Shown here: piece after piece, positions 9,409 through 18,217 of the stretch
Numbering within the stretch: position 1 is the stretch's first letter
Layout: the number at the start of each line of letters is the position of its first letter
From: Sphingomonas mucosissima
GTDB taxonomy: Bacteria > Pseudomonadota > Alphaproteobacteria > Sphingomonadales > Sphingomonadaceae
NCBI RefSeq assembly: GCF_002197665.1
Contig: NZ_NBBJ01000001.1
Span: 992,001 to 1,056,000 of the forward strand
Reading direction: 5' to 3'
Length of the DNA: 64,000 bases
The notes under the pieces: generated by a model
Told to the model about the DNA's origin: nothing
The model's database searches: none
What the model saw: the letters and a program-made list of their open reading frames with translations, nothing else
Position numbers and translations under genes: made by a program

Positions 9409-10038
9409 TCAGACCGGCATGGCATCGGCGTCCGCGCCGTAATGATGCCAGGCGAAGATCGCAGCGGCGCCGCGATAGGGCCGCCATGGCTCAGCCAGTT
9501 CACGTGTCAGTTTCTCGCTGGGGCGGCTTTCGTGCCCCAGGATCCTGCCCACCTCGATTTGCACCGCGAGGTCGCCGGCCGGCCATATGTCCGCGCGCCC
9601 TTCTGCAAACAAAAGGTAGATCTCCGCGGACCAACGTCCGATCCCCTTCACCTGTACCAGGGCAGCGATCGCCGCCTCGTCGTCCTCAGGCAGGTTTGCG
9701 AGATCGAGCGGACCGCTGATCACTTCGGCCGCCAAGCTACGTAGGTAGGCCGATTTTTGCCGGGACATACCCGCGGCACGCAGCTCCTCGTCACTGGCGC
9801 GGCCAAGCCGCTCCAGATCCACGGGCTCTCCCACGACTGCGGTCAGCTTGCGCCACATCGCGTCTGCCGCCTTCACGCTCACCTGTTGGCCGACGATGGT
9901 GCGCATCAGCGTTGCATGCCCCCGCTCGCGAATACGAGTCGGCGGATACCCAACACGCTGCAACGCCGCCCCGAATCGCGGCTCGATGCGCGCGAGTTCA
10001 TCAACATCTGCGCGGAGCCGCTCTTCGCTCAGCCCCAT
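9409..10038 (-). CDS. DNA-3-methyladenine glycosylase II (AlkA type)
   Basis: A base-excision repair glycosylase of the helix-hairpin-helix-GPD superfamily, 209 residues. The HhH block [18 protein letters not shown] leads to the catalytic-Asp segment [31 protein letters not shown] matches the family's core helix region. It lacks the N-terminal domain of E. coli AlkA, as do many short homologues. It would remove alkylated purines from DNA. It is divergent from the ferredoxin gene, with 54 bp between the starts. Confidence 0.85.
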   Translation of the reverse strand: MGLSEERLRADVDELARIEPRFGAALQRVGYPPTRIRERGHATLMRTIVGQQVSVKAADAMWRKLTAVVGEPVDLERLGRASDEELRAAGMSRQKSAYLRSLAAEVISGPLDLANLPEDDEAAIAALVQVKGIGRWSAEIYLLFAEGRADIWPAGDLAVQIEVGRILGHESRPSEKLTRELAEPWRPYRGAAAIFAWHHYGADADAMPV

Positions 10039-10092
10039 TGCGGCCGGCCCTCAAGATCGGCAATGGAGCGGGGAACTTGCGGGGAGAGCATA

Positions 10093-10410
10093 ATGCCGAA
10101 GCTTATCGTCACGCTGCGCGACGGGGAAGAGCGGGTAATGGACGGGGCAGCCGGGCTGTCGGTGATGGAAGTCATTCGTGACGGTGGCATAGACGAGATC
10201 CTTGCGCTTTGCGGGGGCTGCTGCAGCTGCGCAACTTGTCACATCCATGTCGACCCGGAATTTGCCGACAAACTTCCCGCCATGAGCGAGGATGAAAATG
10301 ATCTGCTCGATTCGTCGAGCAGTCGCGATGCATATTCTCGGCTCTCGTGCCAGTTGCCCTTCGGGCAAGAGCTTGATGGCTTGAAGGTGCGGATCGCAGA
10401 AGAAGACTAA
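10093..10410 (+). CDS. 2Fe-2S ferredoxin
   Basis: A 105-residue plant/adrenodoxin-type ferredoxin. Four cysteines are placed to bind a 2Fe-2S cluster: Cys40, Cys46 and Cys49 ([10 protein letters not shown], a C-x5-C-x2-C spacing) and Cys86 in RLSCQLPF. An extra Cys43-Cys44 pair sits inside the loop. ATG 10093 is preceded by GGGGAGA. It carries electrons to a redox partner, commonly a cytochrome P450 or Rieske oxygenase in this group, but no partner gene is adjacent. Confidence 0.9.
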   Translation: MPKLIVTLRDGEERVMDGAAGLSVMEVIRDGGIDEILALCGGCCSCATCHIHVDPEFADKLPAMSEDENDLLDSSSSRDAYSRLSCQLPFGQELDGLKVRIAEED

Positions 10411-10426
10411 CGACAAAGAGTCGCCT

Positions 10427-10456
10427 GCGCACCGCTCCCATACTGGGGCGGTGCGC
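10427..10456. terminator. Hairpin between convergent ferredoxin and rlmB genes
   Basis: A ~12-bp stem (GCGCACCGCTCC with its partner GGGGCGGTGCGC, one G-U pair) with a 6-base loop, in the gap between the two converging genes. No T-run follows on either strand, so intrinsic termination is uncertain. Confidence 0.4.
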
Positions 10457-10483
10457 GGGTCGCAGGGACTGCGCGATCCTGCT

Positions 10484-11227
10484 TTAGCGGGTTGCTATTG
10501 CGTAGAGCGCGATCGCTGCGGCATTCGAAATATTCAGGCTTTCCACCTTCGGACTGATCGGCAGCTTCGCAAGCTGATCGCAGTGCGCTTCGGTATTCTG
10601 GCGCATTCCTTCGCCTTCTGCGCCCAGAACAAGGGCGACGCGCGCTTGCCCCATTGCTTCGCCAAGCGTTTGGGTCGCATGCCCGGTTAAGCCGATGCGC
10701 CAAAATCCTGCCCCGGCCATTTCATCCAGCGCACGCGCCAAGTTCACGACGCGCACCCAAGGCACGATCTCCAACGCGCCGGACGCGGAACGCGCCAATG
10801 CGCCCGACTCAGGAGGAGCGTGGCGGTCCTGAGTTACGATGCCCAGCGCATCGAACGCTGCGGCCGACCGAAGCACGGCACCCACGTTGTGCGGATCAGT
10901 CACCTGATCAAGCACGATAAGCGGCCGGCGATCGTCTCGCCCTTGCTCCAGGAGATCACCGAGCCAAACGTCTTCAAGCGGGTCCACCTCAGCGACAAGA
11001 CCTTGATGCGGTGCATCCGCCGGCACCATGCGTCCGAGGTCTGCCACATCGGCATAGACGACCGGCAGAAGGGGCGGCAGCTGAAGCTCCGCGACCGCCT
11101 CACGTGTTCCCCAGAGCTTGCGCACGACCCGTTCCGGATTGGCAAGCGCCGCAGTTACAGCGTGGCGCCCCCAAAAGCGTGGGCGATTGCCAGGTGCCTG
11201 GCTGGGGCGATGTCCACGGCGCTTCAT
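10484..11227 (-). CDS. rlmB: 23S rRNA (guanosine-2'-O-)-methyltransferase RlmB (TrmH family)
   Basis: A SPOUT-fold 2'-O-ribose methyltransferase of 247 residues. The N-terminal substrate-binding segment begins FWGRHAVTAALANPERVV. The knotted domain has motif 1 DPHNVGAVLRSAAAFD, motif 2 ALVLGAEGEGM and motif 3 LPISPKVESLNISNAAAIAL. ATG 11227 has GGAAGAG upstream; an in-frame upstream start is less likely. RlmB acts on G2251 of 23S rRNA in E. coli, but close paralogues modify tRNA, so the exact target is inferred. Confidence 0.88.
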   Translation of the reverse strand: MKRRGHRPSQAPGNRPRFWGRHAVTAALANPERVVRKLWGTREAVAELQLPPLLPVVYADVADLGRMVPADAPHQGLVAEVDPLEDVWLGDLLEQGRDDRRPLIVLDQVTDPHNVGAVLRSAAAFDALGIVTQDRHAPPESGALARSASGALEIVPWVRVVNLARALDEMAGAGFWRIGLTGHATQTLGEAMGQARVALVLGAEGEGMRQNTEAHCDQLAKLPISPKVESLNISNAAAIALYAIATR

Positions 11228-11601
11228 CAGTTCGTCTCTTCCGGATCGAAGTTTCAATTGGGTTGATCGCGGCCGGCCACTTCTGGAGCGGCGGCCGGGT
11301 CAAGTCTGGCTGCATCCGCTGCGTTCATCAGAAACGCTGTCAGGCGGCGGCGTGGCTCGCATACCCTCCTTCTTCACGTGGTCAAAGGTGTAGCGGCAGG
11401 ACAAAGGTCCTGCTCGCGTCGGTGGAGCCGGCGCGATCGCCTTGCGACGTCCAAAAGGTTGCTTGCTCATCACGCGCCCACTCGGGCGATGACGCCGACC
11501 TACGACGCGGGCAAAATCAGTTGCGCAACTGTGATCACATCCGTTGACAGGGCGCTTTTGCTTCGGCATTGGGCGCCCTCGCTCTGACGGAGCGGCCCTG
11601 T
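11228..11601. other. Non-coding gap before tRNA-Tyr
   Basis: Both strands were read and no convincing gene or remnant was seen. The stretch holds the upstream regions of rlmB (minus) and of tRNA-Tyr (plus). Confidence 0.6.
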
Positions 11602-11687
11602 GGAAGGGTGGCCGAGTGGTTAAAGGCAGCAGACTGTAAATCTGCCCACGCAAGTGTACACTGGTTCGAATCCAGTCCCTTCCACCA
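11602..11687 (+). tRNA. tRNA-Tyr (GTA)
   Basis: Acceptor stem GGAAGGG pairs with CCCTTCC, discriminator A and an encoded CCA end. The anticodon loop CTGTAAA gives anticodon GTA. The long variable arm (CCCACGCAAGTGTACA region) and the T arm GGTTCGAATCC are as expected for a class II tRNA-Tyr of 86 bases. Confidence 0.97.
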
Positions 11688-11772
11688 TCCTCCCGAGCTG
11701 GCAGGATCGCTTGTTCCCCTACATCGTTGATGATCGGAAGGTGTAGCGATGTGCACCTGATCGGAGGATTCG

Positions 11773-12081
11773 ATGAGCGACAGGCCTGTTAAAGATAGCG
11801 CAGTGGACCCGGAGCGCCGTACGCCGAAAAACCCGTTTGATCATGCCGAGGGGGTATCCGGTCAGTCGTATTCTCGGGAGCGGGAAGAGGCCTTGCGACA
11901 AGCGGACCCATCAGGAGCGGTCTTCACAGGATCAGAAGGGTCTCCAGACCGTGAGCGCGTGGCCTCGGTTTATCCCGACACCGGAGAAACCAGAGGGAGC
12001 GGCGCCAAAGCGGCAGAAGACCCTGACCGCAAGCCCGGTGCTTGGAACCCCGGAGCGGGGAAAAATGCCGTCGATGAATAG
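11773..12081 (+). CDS. Small hydrophilic hypothetical protein
   Basis: A 102-residue, highly charged protein rich in Glu, Arg, Gly, Pro and Ser, with no membrane segment or signal peptide and probably largely disordered. GGAGG sits a few bases before ATG 11773, the main support for real translation. It converges on the Mn catalase gene. Such small disordered proteins are common in sphingomonads, sometimes linked to stress, but I recognise no family. Confidence 0.55.
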   Translation: MSDRPVKDSAVDPERRTPKNPFDHAEGVSGQSYSREREEALRQADPSGAVFTGSEGSPDRERVASVYPDTGETRGSGAKAAEDPDRKPGAWNPGAGKNAVDE

Positions 12082-12178
12082 TTTCAGCTGCAAGAATAAC
12101 GCGGTGGGGGTGCTGGGTCACGTCGTTGTCGCTACGGCAGTGCCGGCTTAGGCTTAGCACCAGAAGCACGTGAATAAA

Positions 12179-12204
12179 AAAGGCGGGCCTAACGGCCCGC
12201 CTTT
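12179..12204 (-). terminator. Rho-independent terminator of the Mn catalase gene
   Basis: An 11-bp GC-rich stem (AAAGGCGGGCC / GGCCCGCCTTT) with a 4-base loop, followed on the minus strand by TTTTTTATT. It lies 4 bases past the catalase stop. Confidence 0.85.
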
Positions 12205-12208
12205 CAGG

Positions 12209-13090
12209 TTACTGGTTGTCCTTGGCGAGGGTGGGATCGCCGATCTGCTCAGCTTGAGCACCACTGTCGGGCCGCGCTGGACCGAGTACCGGTTCTTCGC
12301 CCATCGGCTGAGCTCGAAACACGCTGAACTCGCCTTTGCCGTCGAACGTCGCGCCTTCTGTCCAGCGCCCTTCCGGGAAGCTGCCGTCCAGCGACGTGAC
12401 GAAGAAGTCGTGGTTGTGCTCCTGGTTTTCTTCCGCTTGAGGGAAGCTGTTGGGAATGGGCAGTGCTGCGTTGAATCCGCCCATATCTTCCAGCGCGGCA
12501 AGCCATTGCTGCTGATGCATCGTATCCCGCGCGATGAGGAAACGAAGCATGTCCTTCATCCCGGGATCTTCCGTCGCGTTGAACAGCCGAACGGCAAGTA
12601 CCCGACCCGTGCTCTCCGCGGCAACGTTGCAGAACATGTCAGCTGCAGCATTTCCGCTTGCGTAAATGTGGCTCATGTCAAACGGGACGCCATCCGAGTC
12701 GATCGGCATCGCTGCCATCCCGGACGACAGAAGGTTCTTGTGGATGATCCCTTCGATCGCATGCTTGGCGTTGCCGCCGCCCATGACCGCACCTACGATG
12801 CTATCGGTGGCCCCTTGCTCCTGAGCCGAGGTAGGCGCCGTTTCCAGGTTGAGGGCGACAGCTGTTGCCAGCATTTCGATATGGCCCAGTTCCTCAGTGG
12901 CCGTGTTCAGGAGTAGATCGCGGTACTTCGTGGTGGGCGCGCGGTTTCCCCACGCTTGAAAGAAATACTGCATCGCGACCCTGATTTCGCCTTCAACGCC
13001 GCCGATGGCCTGCTGAAGCATTCGGGCGAACTGAGGGTTAGGCGTGTCCACCCGAACCGGGTACTGGAGCCGACGATCGTGATAGTACAT
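12209..13090 (-). CDS. Manganese catalase
   Basis: A dimanganese catalase of 293 residues that splits hydrogen peroxide without haem. The ferritin-like four-helix bundle shows all likely metal ligands: Glu35 in GGVEGEIRVAMQYFFQAW, Glu67 and His70 in ATEELGHIEM, Glu159 in AAESTGRVLAVRLF, and His192 in ARDTMHQQQWL. ATG 13090 begins MYYHDRRLQYPVRVD, the standard start; the frame extends 15 codons further without similarity. The C-terminal ~90 residues are acidic and Gly-rich. It stands alone with its own terminator and is probably stress-induced. Confidence 0.92.
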   Translation of the reverse strand: MYYHDRRLQYPVRVDTPNPQFARMLQQAIGGVEGEIRVAMQYFFQAWGNRAPTTKYRDLLLNTATEELGHIEMLATAVALNLETAPTSAQEQGATDSIVGAVMGGGNAKHAIEGIIHKNLLSSGMAAMPIDSDGVPFDMSHIYASGNAAADMFCNVAAESTGRVLAVRLFNATEDPGMKDMLRFLIARDTMHQQQWLAALEDMGGFNAALPIPNSFPQAEENQEHNHDFFVTSLDGSFPEGRWTEGATFDGKGEFSVFRAQPMGEEPVLGPARPDSGAQAEQIGDPTLAKDNQ

Positions 13091-13235
13091 GGAGGAACCT
13101 CTCTCGCTATTGCTGGAGCCTCTTCCCGAACGCACCGAGCGCGAAGCGGTTTATTACGGTCGGACAACAATCCGATCTTAGTGATTGATTTAGATTAGTT
13201 GTTGGCAGAATTGTTCGACGGGGCGTGAGGGGAAG

Positions 13236-14282
13236 ATGGTAGAAGGCGGCCAAACATGCGATCGGCGGCTTGTTATTCACGCCGGCTTGGGAAAATCTGG
13301 CTCTTCCGCGATCCAGAAGTATTTGCGTGATAGCGCGGGGGACCTCCGCTGTGCTGATGCCTGCTACCTTGGAATGTATCTGGAGCGCGGAGATCCTCTT
13401 TCCGGCGCTTTTGCCTCGGCAGATGATCTCCAGCGGGCGCTGAGTGACGACCCAGCGATTGAGGACCGTTTGGTTGCCTTGCTCACACAGCGCATCCAAG
13501 GTCGTCCGGGGATAAAGACGTTCATCTGGAGCCACATCGGTCTGGCCGTAAGTGCCCCGTTGATGGCACGCGTCATCGCCAGATTGACGCCTATCTGCAA
13601 AACCGAGGTTGTGCTCTATTTCCGGCACCAGGCAAGCTGGCTGGTCTCAGCCTACCTGCAATGGGGCGTGAAGCACAAAGCGAACACAGGGCCCATCAGG
13701 AGCTTTTCCGAGTGGCTACCCGAGGCGAGATCGCGCGGTGCTGATTATCGGCAGGTGATAGAAAGCTGGCGAGAGGCTATCGCCCCCCAGGATCTGCATG
13801 TCCGCTCCTATGACCTGGCGGCAGACGTGGTCACGGACTTTCTGACCACGATGGGTCTGCCAATCCCCCCCGCGAGCGACCGCTCTAATTGGCACTACCA
13901 AACACCTGACGCTGCCGTCTTGACGTTATACCGCCTCTATCAGGGCCAAAACGATGCCGAGGCTCCGCCCGGCGTTCTCCAACGCGCTCTAGCCGCCAGC
14001 GGGGTGGAGAAGAAGCGTTACAGGGAGGTGGATCCCGCGTCCACGCTCCCGGCAGGTTTGGAATGGACCAACTTCGTTGAGCGATTTGAAGCCGATAATG
14101 CCGCGCTTGCCCGTGACTTCGGATTGATCCTCAACGCGCCGTCGCGCGGTCCCGCGCAGGATCCACAGCACGCTGCACCCGCTGTCGTCATTCCCGCGCT
14201 ACTGGACATGATCATTGCCATGGAACGACGCATCGCCGCGCTTGAGAAGCGCCTGAAGGCGCCCGACGAAAGCATTAGCTGA
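13236..14282 (+). CDS. Sulfotransferase-like P-loop protein
   Basis: A 348-residue cytosolic protein whose N-terminal LVIHAGLGKSGSSAIQKYL (~12-30) resembles the 5'-phosphosulfate-binding loop of PAPS-dependent sulfotransferases. EVVLYFRHQASWLVSAYL near residue 130 resembles the 3'-phosphate motif, with an Arg and a Ser at the expected spacing. The last ~30 residues (LLDMIIAMERRIAALEKRLK) form a short coiled coil. GAGGGGA lies before ATG 13236. No polysaccharide genes adjoin it, so the acceptor is unknown. The family is inferred from the two motifs and fold pattern. Confidence 0.6.
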   Translation: MVEGGQTCDRRLVIHAGLGKSGSSAIQKYLRDSAGDLRCADACYLGMYLERGDPLSGAFASADDLQRALSDDPAIEDRLVALLTQRIQGRPGIKTFIWSHIGLAVSAPLMARVIARLTPICKTEVVLYFRHQASWLVSAYLQWGVKHKANTGPIRSFSEWLPEARSRGADYRQVIESWREAIAPQDLHVRSYDLAADVVTDFLTTMGLPIPPASDRSNWHYQTPDAAVLTLYRLYQGQNDAEAPPGVLQRALAASGVEKKRYREVDPASTLPAGLEWTNFVERFEADNAALARDFGLILNAPSRGPAQDPQHAAPAVVIPALLDMIIAMERRIAALEKRLKAPDESIS

Positions 14283-14361
14283 ACACCGGCTCACGACGGC
14301 CTGGGGGCGGATCGCATCATGAAGAGACAGCAGGCGAGCTTTCGACACGCACTGTGGGGGA

Positions 14362-14435
14362 TGGAGCGGGTAACGGGAATCGAACCCGTGTATTCAGCTT
14401 GGAAGGCTGCTGCACTACCATTGTGCTATACCCGC
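14362..14435 (-). tRNA. tRNA-Gly (TCC)
   Basis: On the minus strand the acceptor GCGGGTA pairs with TACCCGC, discriminator T, and CCA is encoded. The anticodon loop CTTCCAA gives TCC. The D arm contains AGCACAATGGTAGTGC and the T loop GGTTCGATTCC. 74 bases. Confidence 0.97.
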
Positions 14436-14641
14436 AACACGTTGGAAAACCGAACGGCTGGTCATCCCGCTGCGCAACTCCAACCGACTTCTGTTAGTGC
14501 CCTAACGGCCAATTGAGGAGGCAAGGCAGCTTCTATGAAATCGGCAGCCTTGGCGCAAGAGGCGGCCGCCATGCATCCCTCTTCAAAACCTCGGCGGCTC
14601 GCCACTCCCGTATGCAGCTCGTGCATCACTGCCTTCGTAAA

Positions 14642-14676
14642 GAGGCGGGCCGGCGATGATCTCGCCGGCCCGCCTC
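14642..14676 (-). terminator. Strong hairpin terminator downstream of aldolase
   Basis: A perfect 15-bp GC-rich stem (GAGGCGGGCCGGCGA and its complement) with a 5-base loop, 40 bp past the aldolase stop. On the minus strand a short T-run (CTCTTTAC) follows. Confidence 0.75.
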
Positions 14677-14716
14677 CCATGTTCTTCGCAGTTCAGCCTT
14701 CTCGCTGAACCCAGCT

Positions 14717-15628
14717 TCAAGCAGCCGCGGAAGCAGCCGCCTTCTTCGCGGATGCTGACCAAATCTCATCAATCGCGGCCCCGAGCGACGCGTTGAATTC
14801 GTCATCGCTCATCTCGTGGCGCAGGTCATTCAGCAGCGCGCGGCTAAAGCTGGCGATGACGCCGTGATTCTGGGCTAGCTCTTCGCACGCTTCAGGGCGC
14901 GCATAACCACCGGACAGCGCTACCACTCGCAACACGCGTGGGTGGTCCACCAGCTGCCGGAAGAGATCACGAGTCGCGGGCAATGAAAGCTTCAGCATGA
15001 CCTGCGCTTCACCGGTCATAGCATCGAGAGCCTTCGTCAGTTCCTCGAGGAGGATCGAGTCCGCTTCGGCACGCTCGGGGCTCTTGATGTTGACCTCTGG
15101 CTCGATGATCGGAACGAGGCCGTGGGATAGCACCTGCTGCGCGATGTCGAACTGCTGGGCCACGACCTGCGCGATACCCTCACGATTGGCGAGGTTGATC
15201 ACCGAACGTTCTTTGGTGCCGAAGATCCCGAGCTTGGCTGCACGCTCCAGCAGTGCATCGAGACCGGGCATCGCCTTCATGAGCTGAACGCCGTTCTCTT
15301 CGGCCTCAAGACCCTTGTCGATCTTCAGGAACGGCACCACGCCGCGTTCATGCAGCGCTTGCGGCACCGGCTTTCCGCCGGCCTCACCGTCCATTGTACG
15401 TTCGAAAAGGATCGCTCCGATCACTTTGTCTCCGGTGAACACTGGCGACGTGATGATCCGGGCCCGCATGTCATGGATGAGGCCAAACATCTCCTCCTCC
15501 GTCGACCAGGCACTCTCCTCGATGCCATAACCCTTCAACGCCTTGGGCGTAGAGCCGCCGGACTGGTCCAGCGCAGCGATGAAGCCTTGCCCATCAGCGA
15601 TTTTTGCAGTCATCACAGCAGGAGTCAT
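14717..15628 (-). CDS. fba: Class I fructose-bisphosphate aldolase
   Basis: A Schiff-base aldolase of 303 residues that splits fructose-1,6-bisphosphate in glycolysis and runs in reverse in gluconeogenesis. The N-terminal GFIAALDQSGGSTPKALKGY, FLKIDKGLE, IIEPEVNI and the lysine segment VMLKLSLPA (Lys213, the likely Schiff base) are typical of bacterial class I enzymes. SGGYARPEA near 244 binds phosphate. AGAGGGGA lies upstream of ATG 15628; ATG five codons later is possible. A strong terminator follows, so it is probably monocistronic. Confidence 0.92.
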   Translation of the reverse strand: MTPAVMTAKIADGQGFIAALDQSGGSTPKALKGYGIEESAWSTEEEMFGLIHDMRARIITSPVFTGDKVIGAILFERTMDGEAGGKPVPQALHERGVVPFLKIDKGLEAEENGVQLMKAMPGLDALLERAAKLGIFGTKERSVINLANREGIAQVVAQQFDIAQQVLSHGLVPIIEPEVNIKSPERAEADSILLEELTKALDAMTGEAQVMLKLSLPATRDLFRQLVDHPRVLRVVALSGGYARPEACEELAQNHGVIASFSRALLNDLRHEMSDDEFNASLGAAIDEIWSASAKKAAASAAA

Positions 15629-15841
15629 GATCAGCTATCCCCTCTCGTTGTTCGTCCCGGGGCGTCATTAAGGGGAGCCACCGAGTTTTGCCAGCGGCTG
15701 CCTCCCCCATCGGGGTCGGCATCGCAGGTCATTTGTTCAGCACCTCGCGGGGGCCGCTTAGACCGCCGATCACGTCTGAACAGGTAGAGGCGTCAGCCGG
15801 GGAACCCAGGCCACTAACGCCCAGTTTGGGCCGCGAAGTTG

Positions 15842-17068
15842 TTAGTTGAAACCGCGCTCCAGGAATCGCTCTGCCAAGGCGCAGTGCATGGCAACGCCTC
15901 GCGCCATGACGCTTTCCTCTATGGTCATGCGGGTGTTGTGAAGCGGCGGGTTCGTCTTTGGGTCGCTGCCGGGCGGTGCGACCCCGACGAACGCCATCGC
16001 CCCAGGAACCTCCTTCAAAACATATGAAAAGTCCTCGCCGCCCATCATCGGCGCCGTCATGGTGGACCAGCCCCGCTCCCCTGAGATCGTCACGGCAAGA
16101 TCGCGCATCATCGCCGTTGCGCGGGGATCGCAGAAGGTGACGGGGTAACCTTCGTCAATGGTACTTTCCGCGGTGCAGCCATGCGCATTCGAGATGTCGC
16201 CGGCGATCTGGCGAAAAGCAGCGCGCGCCTTCTCACGCGTGCTGTCGGAAAGCGTGCGCAGCGTGCCCATTAGGCGGACCGCATCCGGGATGATATTGTG
16301 GCTGCTGCCTGCGTGGATTTGCGTGATCGTCAGCACCGCTGGGTCCGCGACCGGGATGCGGCGAGCGACAAAGCTCTGGAGTGCAGTCACGATCTCGCAA
16401 GCAACGGGGATCGGGTCGATACAGTCATGCGGCATGGCGGCGTGGCCGCCCTTGCCCTTGATGTTCGCGATCAGGGTATCTGTGGACGCAAGGAGGGGGC
16501 CTTCGCGGCCCAGGAAGACGCCCGCTGGCGCATTGGGGGAGATATGAAGCGCAAAGGCAGCATCCGGCCGCGCGATCTCCAGCAGCCCGTCTTCGATCAT
16601 CCAGCGTGCGCCATGATGGCCTTCTTCTCCCGGCTGGAACATGAACACGATCGTGCCGGGAAGTTGATCCTTGCGGGCGCACAGGGCCCGAGCTGCTCCG
16701 GCCAACATGGCGGAGTGCGCATCATGCCCACAGGCGTGCATCGCGCCCGGAATGGTGGACGCGAAGTCGAGCCCCGTCTCCTCGGTGAGCGGTAGCGCGT
16801 CCATGTCACCCCGCAGCAGCACGGTACGGCCGTTGTCACCAGTCTGCCCGCGTCCTCCCCGAAGGATCGCAATGAACCCGGAAGTCGACTTGCTGTCATG
16901 GATCTCTAGCGGCAACCCGGCGAGTGCAGCCTTCAGCTTCGCCGTCGTTCTCGGGCATGCCAGCCCGATTTCCGGCTCGGCATGAATGGCGCGGCGTAGG
17001 GCAATCGTGTCCGCGAGCACTGCTTCGCCCAAGCTGCGCCAGTCTTGAAGTGGGCCAGTCGCGTTCAT
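15842..17068 (-). CDS. M20D-family amidohydrolase / carboxypeptidase
   Basis: A 408-residue metallo-hydrolase of the hippuricase / IAA-amino-acid hydrolase / AbgB type that removes acyl groups from N-acyl amino acids. Metal-binding blocks are visible: LLRGDMDALPLTEETGLDF, MHACGHDAHSAML (Cys and His ligands), FQPGEEGHHGA, and the late His in PMMGGEDFSYVL. The dimerisation insert IKGKGGHAAMPHDCIDPI is in place. ATG 17068 has GAGG 8 bases upstream. No signal peptide is seen, so it is cytosolic. The exact substrate is unknown. Confidence 0.88.
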   Translation of the reverse strand: MNATGPLQDWRSLGEAVLADTIALRRAIHAEPEIGLACPRTTAKLKAALAGLPLEIHDSKSTSGFIAILRGGRGQTGDNGRTVLLRGDMDALPLTEETGLDFASTIPGAMHACGHDAHSAMLAGAARALCARKDQLPGTIVFMFQPGEEGHHGARWMIEDGLLEIARPDAAFALHISPNAPAGVFLGREGPLLASTDTLIANIKGKGGHAAMPHDCIDPIPVACEIVTALQSFVARRIPVADPAVLTITQIHAGSSHNIIPDAVRLMGTLRTLSDSTREKARAAFRQIAGDISNAHGCTAESTIDEGYPVTFCDPRATAMMRDLAVTISGERGWSTMTAPMMGGEDFSYVLKEVPGAMAFVGVAPPGSDPKTNPPLHNTRMTIEESVMARGVAMHCALAERFLERGFN

Positions 17069-17212
17069 TAGCAATCCTCGATATGCCTACTTAGTCTGAT
17101 CAAAAGTGAGTGCAGGGGGCGTTAAAGGTCGGCGGATTGGTTGCGATTGGCAATGGGAGGTCGCGCTCGGATCAGACGGTCGGCCACAAACCTCTGCCCA
17201 GCTCACTGCCTG

Positions 17213-18193
17213 CTACCAGCTGACAGCGATCTTCCCAAAGTGATCGCCCCCTTCTTGATATCGGAAAGCGTCGGCCAGTTCTTCCAATGCGAATGTTCGA
17301 TCAACAACAGGTCGCAAGCCACTGACATTCAGCGCACGAACGAAATCCTCTTGCTCCTGTCGGCTTCCCACAATCAACCCTTGCAGGCGCGCTTGCTTGG
17401 CCATGAGCAGGGCGGTGGGCACGTCACCGCTGACGCCGGTCAGCACGCCGATCAACGCGACATGGCCGCCGATGCGCACAGCCTGTAGTGATTGCGCCAG
17501 CGTCCCGGGGCCGCCGACTTCCACGACGACATCGACGCCGCGCCCGCCGGTAATCTCCAGTACCTGCTGCCCCCAATTCGGCTCCGATCTGTAGTTGATG
17601 GTATGCGTCGCGCCGAGGTCTGTCGCTCTGGCGAGCTTCTCATCCGACGAGGACGTGACAATCACCTCAACGCCCATCGCGCGCGCAATCTGAAGCGCAT
17701 ATATCGAGACGCCGCCGGTTCCGAGCACCAGAACAGTGTCTCCGGTCTTCAAACCTGCGTCGATGACCAGTGCTCGCCACGCGGTCAGTCCTGCAGTGGT
17801 GATGGTGGCGGCCTCCGTGTGGCTCCAGCCGGCGGGCGCTTTGGTGAACGCCGTTGCTGGTAGAACAACGATATCGCGTGCAAATCCGTCGATGCCGTCG
17901 CCGGGCACGCCGCGGAAATCAGCGACCTTCGGCGGCCCTGCCTGCCAGTCGGGGAAGAAACAGGAAACCACATGATCGCCGGCTGCGAACTCGGTTACAC
18001 CTTTGCCTACAGCTTCAACGATCCCCGCGCCATCGGCCATCGGGATACGTCCTTCTGCTGTCGGCGACTTGCCCGCGCAGACCAGGTAATCATGGAAGTT
18101 GAGCGAAGTGGCGTGGAGCGCCACCCGGATTTCGCCTGTTCCCGGCTCACCAGGATCGGCGTCCTGAGTGACGGCCAGGCGGATCGAGACCAC
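17213..18193 (-). CDS. Zinc-type alcohol dehydrogenase-like (MDR) protein, apparent 5' frameshift
   Basis: A medium-chain dehydrogenase/reductase with a GroES-like N-terminal half and a Rossmann domain (DTVLVLGTGGVSIYALQIAR). The residues that would bind catalytic zinc are absent, as in the NAD(P)-dependent quinone-reductase-like subgroup. From GTG 18193 the protein lacks the usual first ~13 residues. Those residues (VRAVRLAKPGGLD) are present in the next frame, starting at a GTG at 18221 that overlaps the cyclophilin stop as GTGA. One extra base near 18181-18182 joins the frames. Either the gene is mutated or the sequence has an indel error. It is the last gene of a three-gene operon. Confidence 0.8.
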   Translation of the reverse strand: MVSIRLAVTQDADPGEPGTGEIRVALHATSLNFHDYLVCAGKSPTAEGRIPMADGAGIVEAVGKGVTEFAAGDHVVSCFFPDWQAGPPKVADFRGVPGDGIDGFARDIVVLPATAFTKAPAGWSHTEAATITTAGLTAWRALVIDAGLKTGDTVLVLGTGGVSIYALQIARAMGVEVIVTSSSDEKLARATDLGATHTINYRSEPNWGQQVLEITGGRGVDVVVEVGGPGTLAQSLQAVRIGGHVALIGVLTGVSGDVPTALLMAKQARLQGLIVGSRQEQEDFVRALNVSGLRPVVDRTFALEELADAFRYQEGGDHFGKIAVSW

Positions 18194-18217
18194 CCGGCTT
18201 GGCGAGCCTGACGGCCC

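Noticed and set aside
13091..13235. EcfG-type (GGAAC-CGTT) stress promoter before Mn catalase
   Set aside because: Only a partial match on the minus strand (TAAAC, 16 bases, CGTT); too weak to report.
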